Source: Salinisphaera hydrothermalis
Lineage (GTDB): Bacteria; Pseudomonadota; Gammaproteobacteria; Nevskiales; Salinisphaeraceae
Length of the DNA: 64,000 nucleotides
Direction: 5' to 3' (one strand)
Assembly: GCF_040361195.1 (NCBI RefSeq)
Contig: NZ_APNE01000005.1
The notes beneath the pieces are model-generated. The model saw only the letters and a program-made list of their open reading frames with translations. It did not search any database and was not told the origin of the DNA. A program made the position numbers and the translations under genes. Shown here one piece after another: positions 24,760 to 32,721 of the stretch; the stretch's first letter is position 1, and every line of letters starts with the position of its first letter.

Positions 24760-26259
24760 TCAGGTCGCGGGTGTGGATGTCACGTCTGTCGTTTTATTTG
24801 GACGCGCCCCCGAGCGGCTAGACCACTGTTCGATCCTTGAAAGACCGTGGGCTGACAGACGCAGCACAAAAATGGAGGGCCTGATCAGGTACTTCAGGAT
24901 CCATGAGCAGATATAGAGCAACGGGAGCAGGATGAGGAACCACCCCGCACATTGCACCAGCCAGACTGGAAGTCCGAGTATGTGAGCCGCCACTGCAAGC
25001 GCGTCGGATATGAGCGACGGGTGAAAAATCGCCAGATAGCCCGTCGCCGCGATAAGAGGCAACTTTGCGTATTTGCTGTACTTCACGCCCCTGGCAGTAG
25101 CGCGTCCGAACTTGGCCGTCCCTTGAGCGAACCCGGCCGATCTCCCGGTTTCCTTCGCCTCTCTCGCTGCGCCTCCCACATCCTGAGCCATTTTTTCTGA
25201 TCCACCCGCCTCATCGACCACACGGGCAGTTCTGCTGGCGTCCTCGGCGAATTCAGTGGTCCTGGATGCCGCTTCGGCCGCCTTACCGACTCGCAGGAGC
25301 TTCATGCCGCCGAATGTTCCCATCACATCCGCTGCGGCCCAGCCCACGTCGCCCGCGGTGACCTTCCGACCGGTTTGGTACTTGGTGTCGAGCTTTCGTA
25401 TCCCGCTACCGAAGAATGAATTCAGGTCCTGCAGGATGCGTTCGCTCTGGATCCAGGTGACGTGACCATCTTTGGCCATGGCAAACTGGCTGAGAAAATC
25501 ATGACCATCCTTGTGAATGAATTGGATGGCAAACCATCCCCGCATTGTGGGGGTCAAAGGCGGATGATTGTCACCGCTGCGCTCTGACAGGTTCCCGTCG
25601 ACATTGGACGATTGCGTCCGGTCAGCGGCAGAAACGGTAGCGGCCCCACCCGGATTCGTGGCACCTGCGTTTGGGTCGCCTGCCTCGGCAGCATGGCTCG
25701 ATGCCTTGGGGCTCTTTTTATCCGACGTCCCGAACCCGAGCCAGCCTTCCACCCGGGCCTTGGCCGAGTGCACGCCTCGACTCGCCGAATGCATTGTCTG
25801 CGCTGAATAATACATCGCATCGACCGAGTGCACGTCATTGGTGACGAAATAGTAGATGGGCGGGATGACGCTGGTGCCGTAGGCACTCAGGATAGTCAAG
25901 AATTCAGGCTGATCGCCGTAGATGGGCAGGATCTTCTCTGCCATCTCGGGATACTTGATCAAAGAGGCCTCCGCCACATAGAGCGGCACCTTGTTCTTCA
26001 GATGTAGGTAATGCAGGAGCACCGCATCAACCTCGGGCGTTTCCTTTCGGGCCGTATCAGAAAATTCGGGCAAGGCTTGGACCGCGTTATCCCTGACCAG
26101 GTCATCGCCGAGTGGAGTGGATTTCCACGTCAGCCCAATCAAGATGGCGGCCACTACCGCGGCCACGACAAGGATGTATAGCTTCTGCAAACGCGCTCTC
26201 CCCGGCAAAACAACACCGTCAACCCCGATGCGGCTCTTGTGCCTCATGAGCCTGAACAT
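24760..26259 (-). CDS. Orphan 499-residue membrane-anchored protein
   Basis: It has one N-terminal helix (LYILVVAAVVAAILIGLTW, about 27-45), a long extracytoplasmic or soluble region of about 350 residues, and two C-terminal helices around 405-455 (ending WFLILLPLLYICSWILKYLI). The middle contains an Ala/Ser/Thr-rich low-complexity stretch (about 185-230) and a strongly helical, Ala-rich section (GKAAEAASRTTEFAED, VVDEAGGSEKMAQD) likely to be coiled. No catalytic motif is seen. It pairs with the polytopic gene downstream. The two-protein layout could be a sensor or pore with its partner; that is speculation. Confidence 0.7.
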   Translation of the reverse strand: MFRLMRHKSRIGVDGVVLPGRARLQKLYILVVAAVVAAILIGLTWKSTPLGDDLVRDNAVQALPEFSDTARKETPEVDAVLLHYLHLKNKVPLYVAEASLIKYPEMAEKILPIYGDQPEFLTILSAYGTSVIPPIYYFVTNDVHSVDAMYYSAQTMHSASRGVHSAKARVEGWLGFGTSDKKSPKASSHAAEAGDPNAGATNPGGAATVSAADRTQSSNVDGNLSERSGDNHPPLTPTMRGWFAIQFIHKDGHDFLSQFAMAKDGHVTWIQSERILQDLNSFFGSGIRKLDTKYQTGRKVTAGDVGWAAADVMGTFGGMKLLRVGKAAEAASRTTEFAEDASRTARVVDEAGGSEKMAQDVGGAAREAKETGRSAGFAQGTAKFGRATARGVKYSKYAKLPLIAATGYLAIFHPSLISDALAVAAHILGLPVWLVQCAGWFLILLPLLYICSWILKYLIRPSIFVLRLSAHGLSRIEQWSSRSGARPNKTTDVTSTPAT

Positions 26260-26415
26260 TTAATCGGATACCCACCGCTTCCTGATAAGGGTGCGGCCGT
26301 ATCTTTCCCCCTCATTACAGCGTCAAAAACAGGGCATGAAGCACTCGGGCCGCATGGCGCGCCGACAATGCTTCAGCCCGGACGTGACCGGTCGAGCCGG
26401 TAGACGAGCCCGTGA

Positions 26416-27336
26416 TCACCATACGAGCTTCGACTCATCGAGCATCTGCTCGCCATCCCATCGATACGCGACAAGCTTGCCGCCTCGGGCGACGCTGTAA
26501 TCCAGACACGCGACGTTGCTCCCCTGCAGTCTCGGCTCGCCGGTCAGCCAGTAATGGCCAAAGAAAATCGGCGGCAAGTCTGGCTCGTAGCCGACCAGCT
26601 TGCTGCGCTCGGCGTTATGGCCGGCGGTCGCCGCATCGAGGCCCGGCGGACCGATAACCATCTTATCCAGTGATTCGGCATTCTCCATCCACCAGCGAAT
26701 TCTGGCCTCACGCCGTGCCTGCCCGTACTTGTCCTTGAATGTAATGCCGGCTGGCAGTTCAAACTCCAGTCCTTTCAGAACGGTTTCGACCGCGTCATGT
26801 GCAGCGCTGGTCTTGTCGCAGGACTCGACAAGAAATGATTCGCTCATCACCGGACGCTCGCCAAGGCGGGACCTCAGCGATTCGATTGCAGCAGTATCCC
26901 AGCACGCGTGCACGGCACGAAGCCCATCAAGCTCGATGAACAACGGCAGCGTCTTGAACCACTCGATCATGTCCTGAAGGGCGGCGGGGTCATCGAACTC
27001 GGCCAGTGTGTTCTCGTGCTGGCCGAGATTTTTCTTCGAATGAGCGCGTAGGTAGTCCCCGGGCTGATCGGGATCCTTGGTGTGATAGCAGATCGCGTTG
27101 TATTCGTGGTTGCCCATGATCGCCAACGAACCCCCGGCGTCGACCATCGGTCGGACAATCTCCATCACACGTCGGTTCTGGTTGCCACCGTCAATGAAGT
27201 CGCCGAGAAACAGCACCCGCCGATTCGGGTGGCGATACACTCCGGCGCGCTGCTCATACCCCAACTTCTCCAGTAGTCGTATCAAGTCGTGCGCGAACCC
27301 ATGCACGTCACCGACCACATCCCATGCCTGCCCCAT
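26416..27336 (-). CDS. Calcineurin-like metallophosphoesterase
   Basis: A 306-residue protein with the full metal-binding signature of PPP-type phosphatases: GDVHG at 8-12, GDFIDGG near 45, GNHEYN near 75, and later single His residues (AVHACWD, FGHYWLTGEP). This pattern fits bacterial diadenosine tetraphosphate hydrolases or serine/threonine protein phosphatases of the PrpE/ApaH type. The ATG at 27336 is chosen because AAGGGG stands five bases upstream. It stands alone on the minus strand within the accessory island. Substrate is not determinable from sequence. Confidence 0.88.
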   Translation of the reverse strand: MGQAWDVVGDVHGFAHDLIRLLEKLGYEQRAGVYRHPNRRVLFLGDFIDGGNQNRRVMEIVRPMVDAGGSLAIMGNHEYNAICYHTKDPDQPGDYLRAHSKKNLGQHENTLAEFDDPAALQDMIEWFKTLPLFIELDGLRAVHACWDTAAIESLRSRLGERPVMSESFLVESCDKTSAAHDAVETVLKGLEFELPAGITFKDKYGQARREARIRWWMENAESLDKMVIGPPGLDAATAGHNAERSKLVGYEPDLPPIFFGHYWLTGEPRLQGSNVACLDYSVARGGKLVAYRWDGEQMLDESKLVW

Positions 27337-27763
27337 AAATCCCCTTCTCATACGAATAGCCGGCACAGTCGCCTTGCTACTAACGACCCGATCCTATCGA
27401 ACCAGGCGACAGGTTATGTCGCGATTTGCTTTCCGATTCGCGGGATGCCCTGCCTTTTGGGCAACGGGGCAGTTACGCCAACATCAGGTCCGCGTCTTAG
27501 AGACAAGCGGTTGACTATTCGATCAAGCGAAAGCCTCGCCACCAAGCGCCAGTGTGGGTGGAATGTTTCGTAGCGCCGCTGACACCGTGACCGGGATCGC
27601 CGAAACGCGGATCGTGCCCCGGAGTGTCCGGACACACGCATCAATATTGGACTTATCCGGATCCATAGACACTACCGTCCCTCACGAAGAGGCCGCCTCG
27701 AAGGCCTCGGGACTGAGCAACCAATCACGGTTCTGTGCTTGGTAAATAATAAAAAACGCTTGA
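27337..27763. other. Gap upstream of the metallophosphoesterase
   Basis: 427 bases between the phosphoesterase and the 37-residue small membrane protein. Only weak, Arg-rich frames cross it and none has a plausible start. An AT-rich stretch at 27740-27765 lies just downstream of the small gene. Confidence 0.4.
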
Positions 27764-27877
27764 TTATTTCTTATGCTTTTCACGCCGCACATTTCTGAAG
27801 TAAATGATTAGGTTTGGAATCGCGAACAACGAGACAAAACCGATAAGACAAAGCAGCGTTAATGTTCCTGCGTCCAT
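27764..27877 (-). CDS. 37-residue single-helix membrane protein
   Basis: A small gene with a strong Shine-Dalgarno (GGAG, six bases before ATG 27877). The product is MDAGTLTLLCLIGFVSLFAI followed by PNLIIYFRNVRREKHKK: one membrane helix and a very basic cytosolic tail, following the positive-inside rule. The codons are low-GC compared with the core. Its size is below common annotation cut-offs. It could be a regulatory small membrane protein or a type I toxin; no antisense partner was identified. Confidence 0.55.
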   Translation of the reverse strand: MDAGTLTLLCLIGFVSLFAIPNLIIYFRNVRREKHKK

Positions 27878-28011
27878 GGCAAACTCCATCTGGCCTAACG
27901 CTCAGGCGTACCAGCAGTACCCGATGCGACGTTTTCTTATGCTAAAAAATCTCGGGTTGAATCGCCAGATAAGCGCTAATAACGCGCATGCGATAGGCCC
28001 GGGCTCCAACT

Positions 28012-28389
28012 ATGAAGCAAAACAGTTTCGCGACTCTCGACTATAGCGCGAAGAAGAAAAAGACGCGCGAGGGAGCGTTTCTCGAATAGATGGAAGCACT
28101 CATTCTTTGGGCCGCCTTCGAAGCCGCGATCGCACTGCAGCAGTATCCATGCTCAGGCCGACGCGGGGAGCAGCCGATCGGGTTGGCGAAACATCTGCGC
28201 ATCGATCTGGTGCAGCAGCGGTTCAATCTGTCCGATCCGATGCTGGAAGACGCGTTCCACGAGATCGACTCCATGCGGCGCTTCCCCGGCCTCGAACTGA
28301 GCGAAGACCGTATTCCCGACGAAACCACGATCTGTAAGTTCCGGGATCAGCTGGAAGCGTATGATTCGGCCTCGATCCCGCGGGTATAG
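28012..28389 (+). pseudogene. IS5-family transposase remnant with in-frame stop
   Basis: From ATG 28012 the frame reads MKQNSFATLDYSAKKKKTRE, typical of IS5-group transposases. It is interrupted by TAG at 28087-28089 and then continues in the same frame from 28090 with FNLSDPMLEDAFHEIDSMRRF and IPDETTICKFRDQLE. It ends after about 125 of the expected 320 or so residues, so the DDE core is missing. Both a nonsense mutation and a 3' truncation have killed it. Confidence 0.85.
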
Positions 28390-28558
28390 TCGCTGTGCTC
28401 GAATGTTGTATGCCACCGTCCATGACAGTTTGGCAGAGAAAATCGGTTGGCCAACGCACGGTGACTAGCGCGGCCTCGCATTGCCCCTCGGTGCCGTACC
28501 GTTGCATGAACTCGTGCATCGATAAGCCCGGGTGCATCTGAGCCCGATTGATCGCCAT
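28390..28558 (-). pseudogene. IS1595 (ISXO2)-type transposase N-terminal remnant
   Basis: On the minus strand from ATG 28558 the frame starts MAINRAQMHPGLSMHEFMQR, then YGTEGQCEAALVTVRWPTDF, the usual N-terminus of IS1595-family transposases. The zinc-ribbon Cys-xx-Cys and all later catalytic parts are absent; the frame leaves the family pattern after about 45 residues. It abuts the broken IS5 remnant, so insertions appear nested here. Confidence 0.65.
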
Positions 28559-29323
28559 GACGCGTCTCCCGTGCTGTCATGAGCTGGTTGTTCAGCGCGA
28601 CCGAGGCGGTTCTTGGCCCGGCTGAGTTTCGGGCTTGATCAAGACACCATTTATGGATGCAGGGATTCCAAGATCGTGTAAGCGTGTGGGAGGGAACCGG
28701 TGGACGAATAGCCCGACAGGGTCCGATGCCGATACGAAAACCGGGCACCACCCACGGAGAGCGGACACCACGTAAGCAGTCGTACCTAGCCGGTGTCGAA
28801 CCGGGTGCCTGCAAACGAGGAGCAGTCCACACGCGTCGATTAACCGGCCCACGCGCCGAGGTGCGGTGATCCACTGACGAACCGCCGGTCGCGATCGCCG
28901 TGGAACACCCGCGAATCCGCGGCAGCGCCCCAGCTCACCTGCTTGACCTACCGGTCGCGCACCACGAATCGATGCCGGAATGATTGCCACCATATGCAAC
29001 CCCCGTCATCTCCTATGCAAGATATTGTATTGAAATGGATGTGACGATTTCAGCCATCCTTTTTTTTGCTCACGTCAGCGCACAAGAACCAAGATCCCGT
29101 TTTGCGTATCCGACCCGTTGTCGCCCATTTGTCGAACAATAGTCGACCAGCTGACGTTCCGACCCGTCCTGCTCCGCGCCTCTCTCGCCCATTTGTCGCC
29201 CATTTATCGACCTGCGAGCAGAGTACTGCTGCGGCAGCACGCTATGGCTGACTCACCTGCGTTAACCACCACCTGGTGGAGAGGCAATTACGAGTGAGCC
29301 GAAGGTCGCCGTAGTGTTTTAGA
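28559..29323. other. Non-coding gap before the hairpin array
   Basis: Over 700 bases without a supportable gene. Frames are Arg/Pro-rich and run on both strands. The interval contains three copies of a 14-base motif (29121-29209) described separately. GC content falls steadily to the right, towards the array. Confidence 0.5.
29121..29209 (+). repeat. Three copies of TCGCCCATTT(G/A)TCG
   Basis: TCGCCCATTTGTCG occurs at 29121-29134 and 29185-29198, and TCGCCCATTTATCG at 29196-29209. The last two overlap by three bases, giving an 11-base step. The first two copies are each preceded by CGACCCGT at differing distances. They could be protein-binding iterons near a transfer origin or replication site, or simple local duplications. 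Confidence 0.5.
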
Positions 29324-29877
29324 CAATATCCCCTTTAGATGGGGATATGCGATTTGGATCTGGCCAAATACGGAATCAGTCCTCCGCCTCTTAGGCGGAG
29401 AATCTATCGCAAGCGAATCGGGCGTCGCGCATTTCCGCAATATTCAGATCAATATCTCTATTAGACGGGGATATACGATTTCGATTTGGCCAAATACAGA
29501 ATCAGTCGTCCGCCTCTTAGGCGGAGAATCCATTGCGAGCGAATCAGGCGTCGCGCCGTCCCGCAATACTCAGATCAATATCCCTATTAGACGGGGATAT
29601 ACGATTCAGATTCGGCCAATCACAGAATCAGTCCTCCGCCTCTTAGGAGGAGAACCTATTGGATAACCAAAATCACTCAATACCGCCAATAAATCCATGA
29701 TTCATTCTCCGCCTTAGAAGGGGACGACTGATTTGCAATCAGTGGAATCGTGAATCAGTCCTCCGCATCTAAGGCGGATAATCTATCGAGAGCCTGAAAA
29801 GCCCCTTAAAATCAGTTAACGCACTAGGGGGATATACGATCTCCGAAACTGCTTCAGCTAAGAAGGGGACAAACGAT
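29324..29877. repeat. Hairpin array with 126-bp period, candidate oriT-like region
   Basis: Two hairpin types alternate. Type A (ATCCC-n-TTAGA-n-GGGGAT, followed by ATACGAT) starts in units at 29324, 29450 and 29576, exactly 126 bases apart. Type B (CTCCGCC-TCTTA-GGCGGAG, preceded by AATCAGT) lies near 29381, 29509, 29634 and, degraded, 29761. Further degenerate arms follow near 29705, 29825 and 29860. The stems keep pairing despite substitutions such as GGCGGAG to GGAGGAG. The stretch is AT-richer than its surroundings. It ends inside the 5' part of a broken MobI-like frame. In SXT-type elements the transfer origin lies just upstream of mobI, so this position suggests a decayed oriT. Confidence 0.7.
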
Positions 29878-30316
29878 CTGAAAACCCACCTTGAAAACCA
29901 CCCAGTCAAGACATGGGTCGAGTCGCGCCGCGACGCGCTGTACGACGCGGCGCTCGAAATCATCGAGCAGTTCCGGGCCGAGCACTATGTGCGGTGCCAA
30001 AACGGCAGCGATGACGTTGGTGTATTGGGCGTACGCGCGAACAAGCGCCCATACCGAATATCGGTCTTATGGCACCGGGTCGAGTTTGTCGGGCGATCAG
30101 AGGGCGGGTTGCAAGCGCCAATCAGGCAATCCGGATCAGGAGCCGATTTCGGTACAGCACGAAAGACTTTGAGTCGGCGCAACCGTGCAGGAGAAAAGGC
30201 AGGCATTCCAGATGGAAGTGCGCCTGGAGCATATGCGCCAATCGAGCGCGATGCTCGCGAAAATATCTCGCATGCTGATCGCTGAGCGAAAGCGTATGGA
30301 AAGTAGTCGTGAGTGA
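29782..30316 (+). pseudogene. Frameshifted MobI-like conjugative transfer gene relic
   Basis: A protein-like reading runs in frame 1 (WVESRRDALYDAALEIIEQF, then DDVGVLGVRANKRPYRISVLW), moves to frame 3 (FRYSTKDFESAQP) near 30130, and to frame 2 (EKRQAFQMEVRLEHMRQS, then RMLIAERKRM) near 30190, ending at TGA 30314. Joined, these resemble MobI(A/C) proteins: an N-terminal helix, a short GVRxxK...ISxxW strand, an RYSxxxFxxAQP segment and a C-terminal helical end. Two frameshifts and no convincing start codon mark it as dead. I recall the family pattern from memory, so assignment is moderate. The upstream frame passes through the end of the hairpin array. Confidence 0.5.
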
Positions 30317-30331
30317 GTAGGAGTCGAGCCG

Positions 30332-31423
30332 ATACGCAGCCCGGACGCCGAACAGCCGTCGCTGTTCTCGTATTTGCAGACGACCGATTTCGTGCCCGCC
30401 GATCACCCGCTACGCCGGATCCGATCGCTGGTGGATGCGGCCCTGAATTCGATGGACGGGACATTGACGGTTAGCTATTCGCATACGGGCCGACCGGGCG
30501 TTGCCCCGGAACGCCTGATCCGGGCTCTGTTGCCCCAGATCCTGTACTCGATTCGCTCCGAGCGTCAGCTCATTGAGCAGCTGCGCTACAACATGCTGTT
30601 TCGCTGGTTCGTCGGCCTGTCATTGGACGACGCGGTCTGGGATGCCACGACGTTCACCAAGAACCGCCAGCGCTTCATCGATGGCGCGGTGACCGGTCGG
30701 CTGCTGGAGGCAGTCGTCGATCAGGCCCGTCAGCGCCGGCTGTTGTCCGAACAGCATTTCTGTGTAGACGGCACGCTGATCGACGCCTGGGCGTCGATGG
30801 GCAGCTATCGTCGTAAAGACGATGACGACGAGCCGCCGAACGGTCCGCCCGACTTCAAGGGCGAAACCCGACGCGCGGACACCCACGAGTGCAAGACCGA
30901 CCCCGACGCCCGGTTGTACAAGAAAGCCCGGGGCCAAACCAGCCGACTGTGTTATATCGGCCATGTCCTGACCGACAATCGGCATGCCCTGGTGGTCGAC
31001 GCCGAGACCACGCACGCCAGTGGTACCGCCGAGGTCGATGCCGCGCTGGCGATGCTCGATCGAAGACCGGGCAAGCGCCGCCTGACCGTCGGCGCCGACA
31101 AGAACTACGACCCGCACCGCTTCGTCCAAGGCGCACGTCAAGCCAACGTGACGCCGCATGTCGCCCGGAACACAAACGGATGCGCCTCGACGATCGACGC
31201 TCGTACGACACGGCACGTCGGCTACGCGAAGTCGATCAACGCCCGCCACCGCGTCGAAACCCCCTTCGGCTGGGGCAAATACGCCCGACCGATCAAGCAG
31301 ACGATGCTGCGTGGCCTGGACCGCGTGGCGGCCCAGGCCAGGCTGGTGTTTGCCAGTTACAACCTGATGCGGATCGCTGCATTGGAGCGGCATGAGCGCT
31401 TTCCCTGGCCGAACTGCGTCTGA
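30332..31423 (+). CDS. IS5-family transposase, start codon ATA or TTG
   Basis: The protein reads SPDAEQPSLFSYLQTTDF from 30338, then the DUF772 domain (LIRALLPQILYSIRSERQLIEQLRYNMLFRWFVGL as anchor) and a DDE core (CVDGTLIDAWAS, GADKNYD, RVETPFGWGK). At 30332, where a start codon is expected, the codon is ATA; the first recognised start is TTG 30374, which would remove 14 residues. Otherwise the frame is intact to 31423. A GGCTATTTCAGCA motif at about 31524 resembles right ends of such elements, but the left end was not resolved. It separates the MobI relic from the xis/int pair. Confidence 0.8.
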   Translation: MRSPDAEQPSLFSYLQTTDFVPADHPLRRIRSLVDAALNSMDGTLTVSYSHTGRPGVAPERLIRALLPQILYSIRSERQLIEQLRYNMLFRWFVGLSLDDAVWDATTFTKNRQRFIDGAVTGRLLEAVVDQARQRRLLSEQHFCVDGTLIDAWASMGSYRRKDDDDEPPNGPPDFKGETRRADTHECKTDPDARLYKKARGQTSRLCYIGHVLTDNRHALVVDAETTHASGTAEVDAALAMLDRRPGKRRLTVGADKNYDPHRFVQGARQANVTPHVARNTNGCASTIDARTTRHVGYAKSINARHRVETPFGWGKYARPIKQTMLRGLDRVAAQARLVFASYNLMRIAALERHERFPWPNCV

Positions 31424-32483
31424 AAGCCGCGATTTGAACCCGATGGACCGAAAAAAAACGGACAAAAAATAACCACAAGCCGAGTCGGAACAGGCGACGG
31501 GCAAGCCTCGTACAAAAATTTGGAGGCTATTTCAGCAACGCCGTAGGCCGAAACATTCGCATAGCTCGAATGCCTATAAATAAAATCAATGGGTTGAGAG
31601 ATCAAGGTGTCCAACTTTGACACTTTTGGACGGCAATCGTGGATTCGTCGACCCCACCAGTGGGCGGAACTTGACGTCCATTACGAGCCTGAGACAGTCG
31701 TCATGAATCACGACCGGTACGACGAGTAAACCGGCGGGAGACGGCCGGTAATCCCCCATTTGACCCAAGTTAATTGTTGGAAGGATTACTGCGGGACGCG
31801 GCGGCGGCATGCTCGACCCGATCAGGTGGCAACGGCCCCGCTTGCCGAGGGCTATCGGCCCCGCGTGATACACGGCCGCTTATGCGGTCTACCGTGATGA
31901 ATGGACATCACGCTTCGCTGTTGTATGACCAGCGCACTAAGACGCAAGTCCGCCGGTCGTCTTGCGCCGTCAGAGAGTAAGGAGAAGCTAGGACACACCG
32001 TGCACGGTGGCATCCAGCCTCCCTAATTAGCCTTACTGAGATAGCGTTTAAATGATCGCTTTGAAACTTACCTCGTCGATGCGACGCCTACCGACCGAAC
32101 CGATATCGGCGGGCGTGACGCCGCAATTGGCTGCCGCAATCGCACGACCATTCGACGCTCCACACCGCGGACGGGACATGGTACTCGTCGTCAATCAGCT
32201 GGCCCCACGGAAACGGCGAGCCCGAAGCCGCAGCTCAGTACCTCCCATGCCGTAGAAGACTGGCGCGCCGCGCTACCGCCTATCAGTCTCCCGGGCCGCA
32301 GCAGAAATCGAACAGTCGAGGCCCACAGCGAAAATGCCGCCCCGTGTTTATTTAACTCGGCTTGACAACGCCTTTGAGTTGGTACCTTGGAATCACAACA
32401 GCGTATGCCGCCGTCTGTCGTCGGACGAGATAGCAGGCCGCATCATTTTCAGAGCCACGAGCGTTGTCGCCAGGAGATACCAA
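31424..32483. other. Long gap between transposase and excisionase
   Basis: 1060 bases with no gene I can support. The frames present are short and compositionally unlike proteins of the neighbourhood. A perfect 14-base palindrome CACCGTGCACGGTG is at 31996-32009. The last 150 bases lead into the xis promoter and its AGGAG Shine-Dalgarno. Confidence 0.5.
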
Positions 32484-32711
32484 ATGAAACGCATGCTTCT
32501 GCACGAGTACCGTCGCCATGCCTACTTAGGACGCCCGCCGTCACGCCAGACGTTGATCAACTGGATCAGACACGGCGCGTTGGCTGGCGAGAAAGTCGGC
32601 GGCGCTTGGGTCGTTTTCGTGGACGATAATGGTGAAGCCTTGCACTCGACCGGCAATGCGCTGGCTGACGCCGCTCTAAGCCGGTGGAAAGATCAGCAGC
32701 TCACCCGTTAG
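32484..32711 (+). CDS. Excisionase-like DNA-binding protein
   Basis: A 75-residue protein with ATG 32484, preceded by AGGAG at a spacing of eight. It contains a MerR/AlpA-like winged helix (RPPSRQTLINWIRHGALAGEKVGGAWVVFVDD), the usual fold of excisionases that recruit or orient tyrosine recombinases. It ends 11 bases before the integrase gene on the same strand, the standard xis-int order. Longer in-frame starts upstream add unrelated residues. Confidence 0.8.
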   Translation: MKRMLLHEYRRHAYLGRPPSRQTLINWIRHGALAGEKVGGAWVVFVDDNGEALHSTGNALADAALSRWKDQQLTR

Positions 32712-32721
32712 GCAGAAACGC

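Noticed and set aside
28592..28999. 135-residue minus-strand frame
   Set aside because: Arg/Pro-rich with frames open on both strands; looks like GC-driven chance coding.
29324..29877. CRISPR array
   Set aside because: Two unlike hairpins alternate and the intervening sequence is itself repeated at a 126-base period, so there are no unique spacers. No cas gene is in the window.
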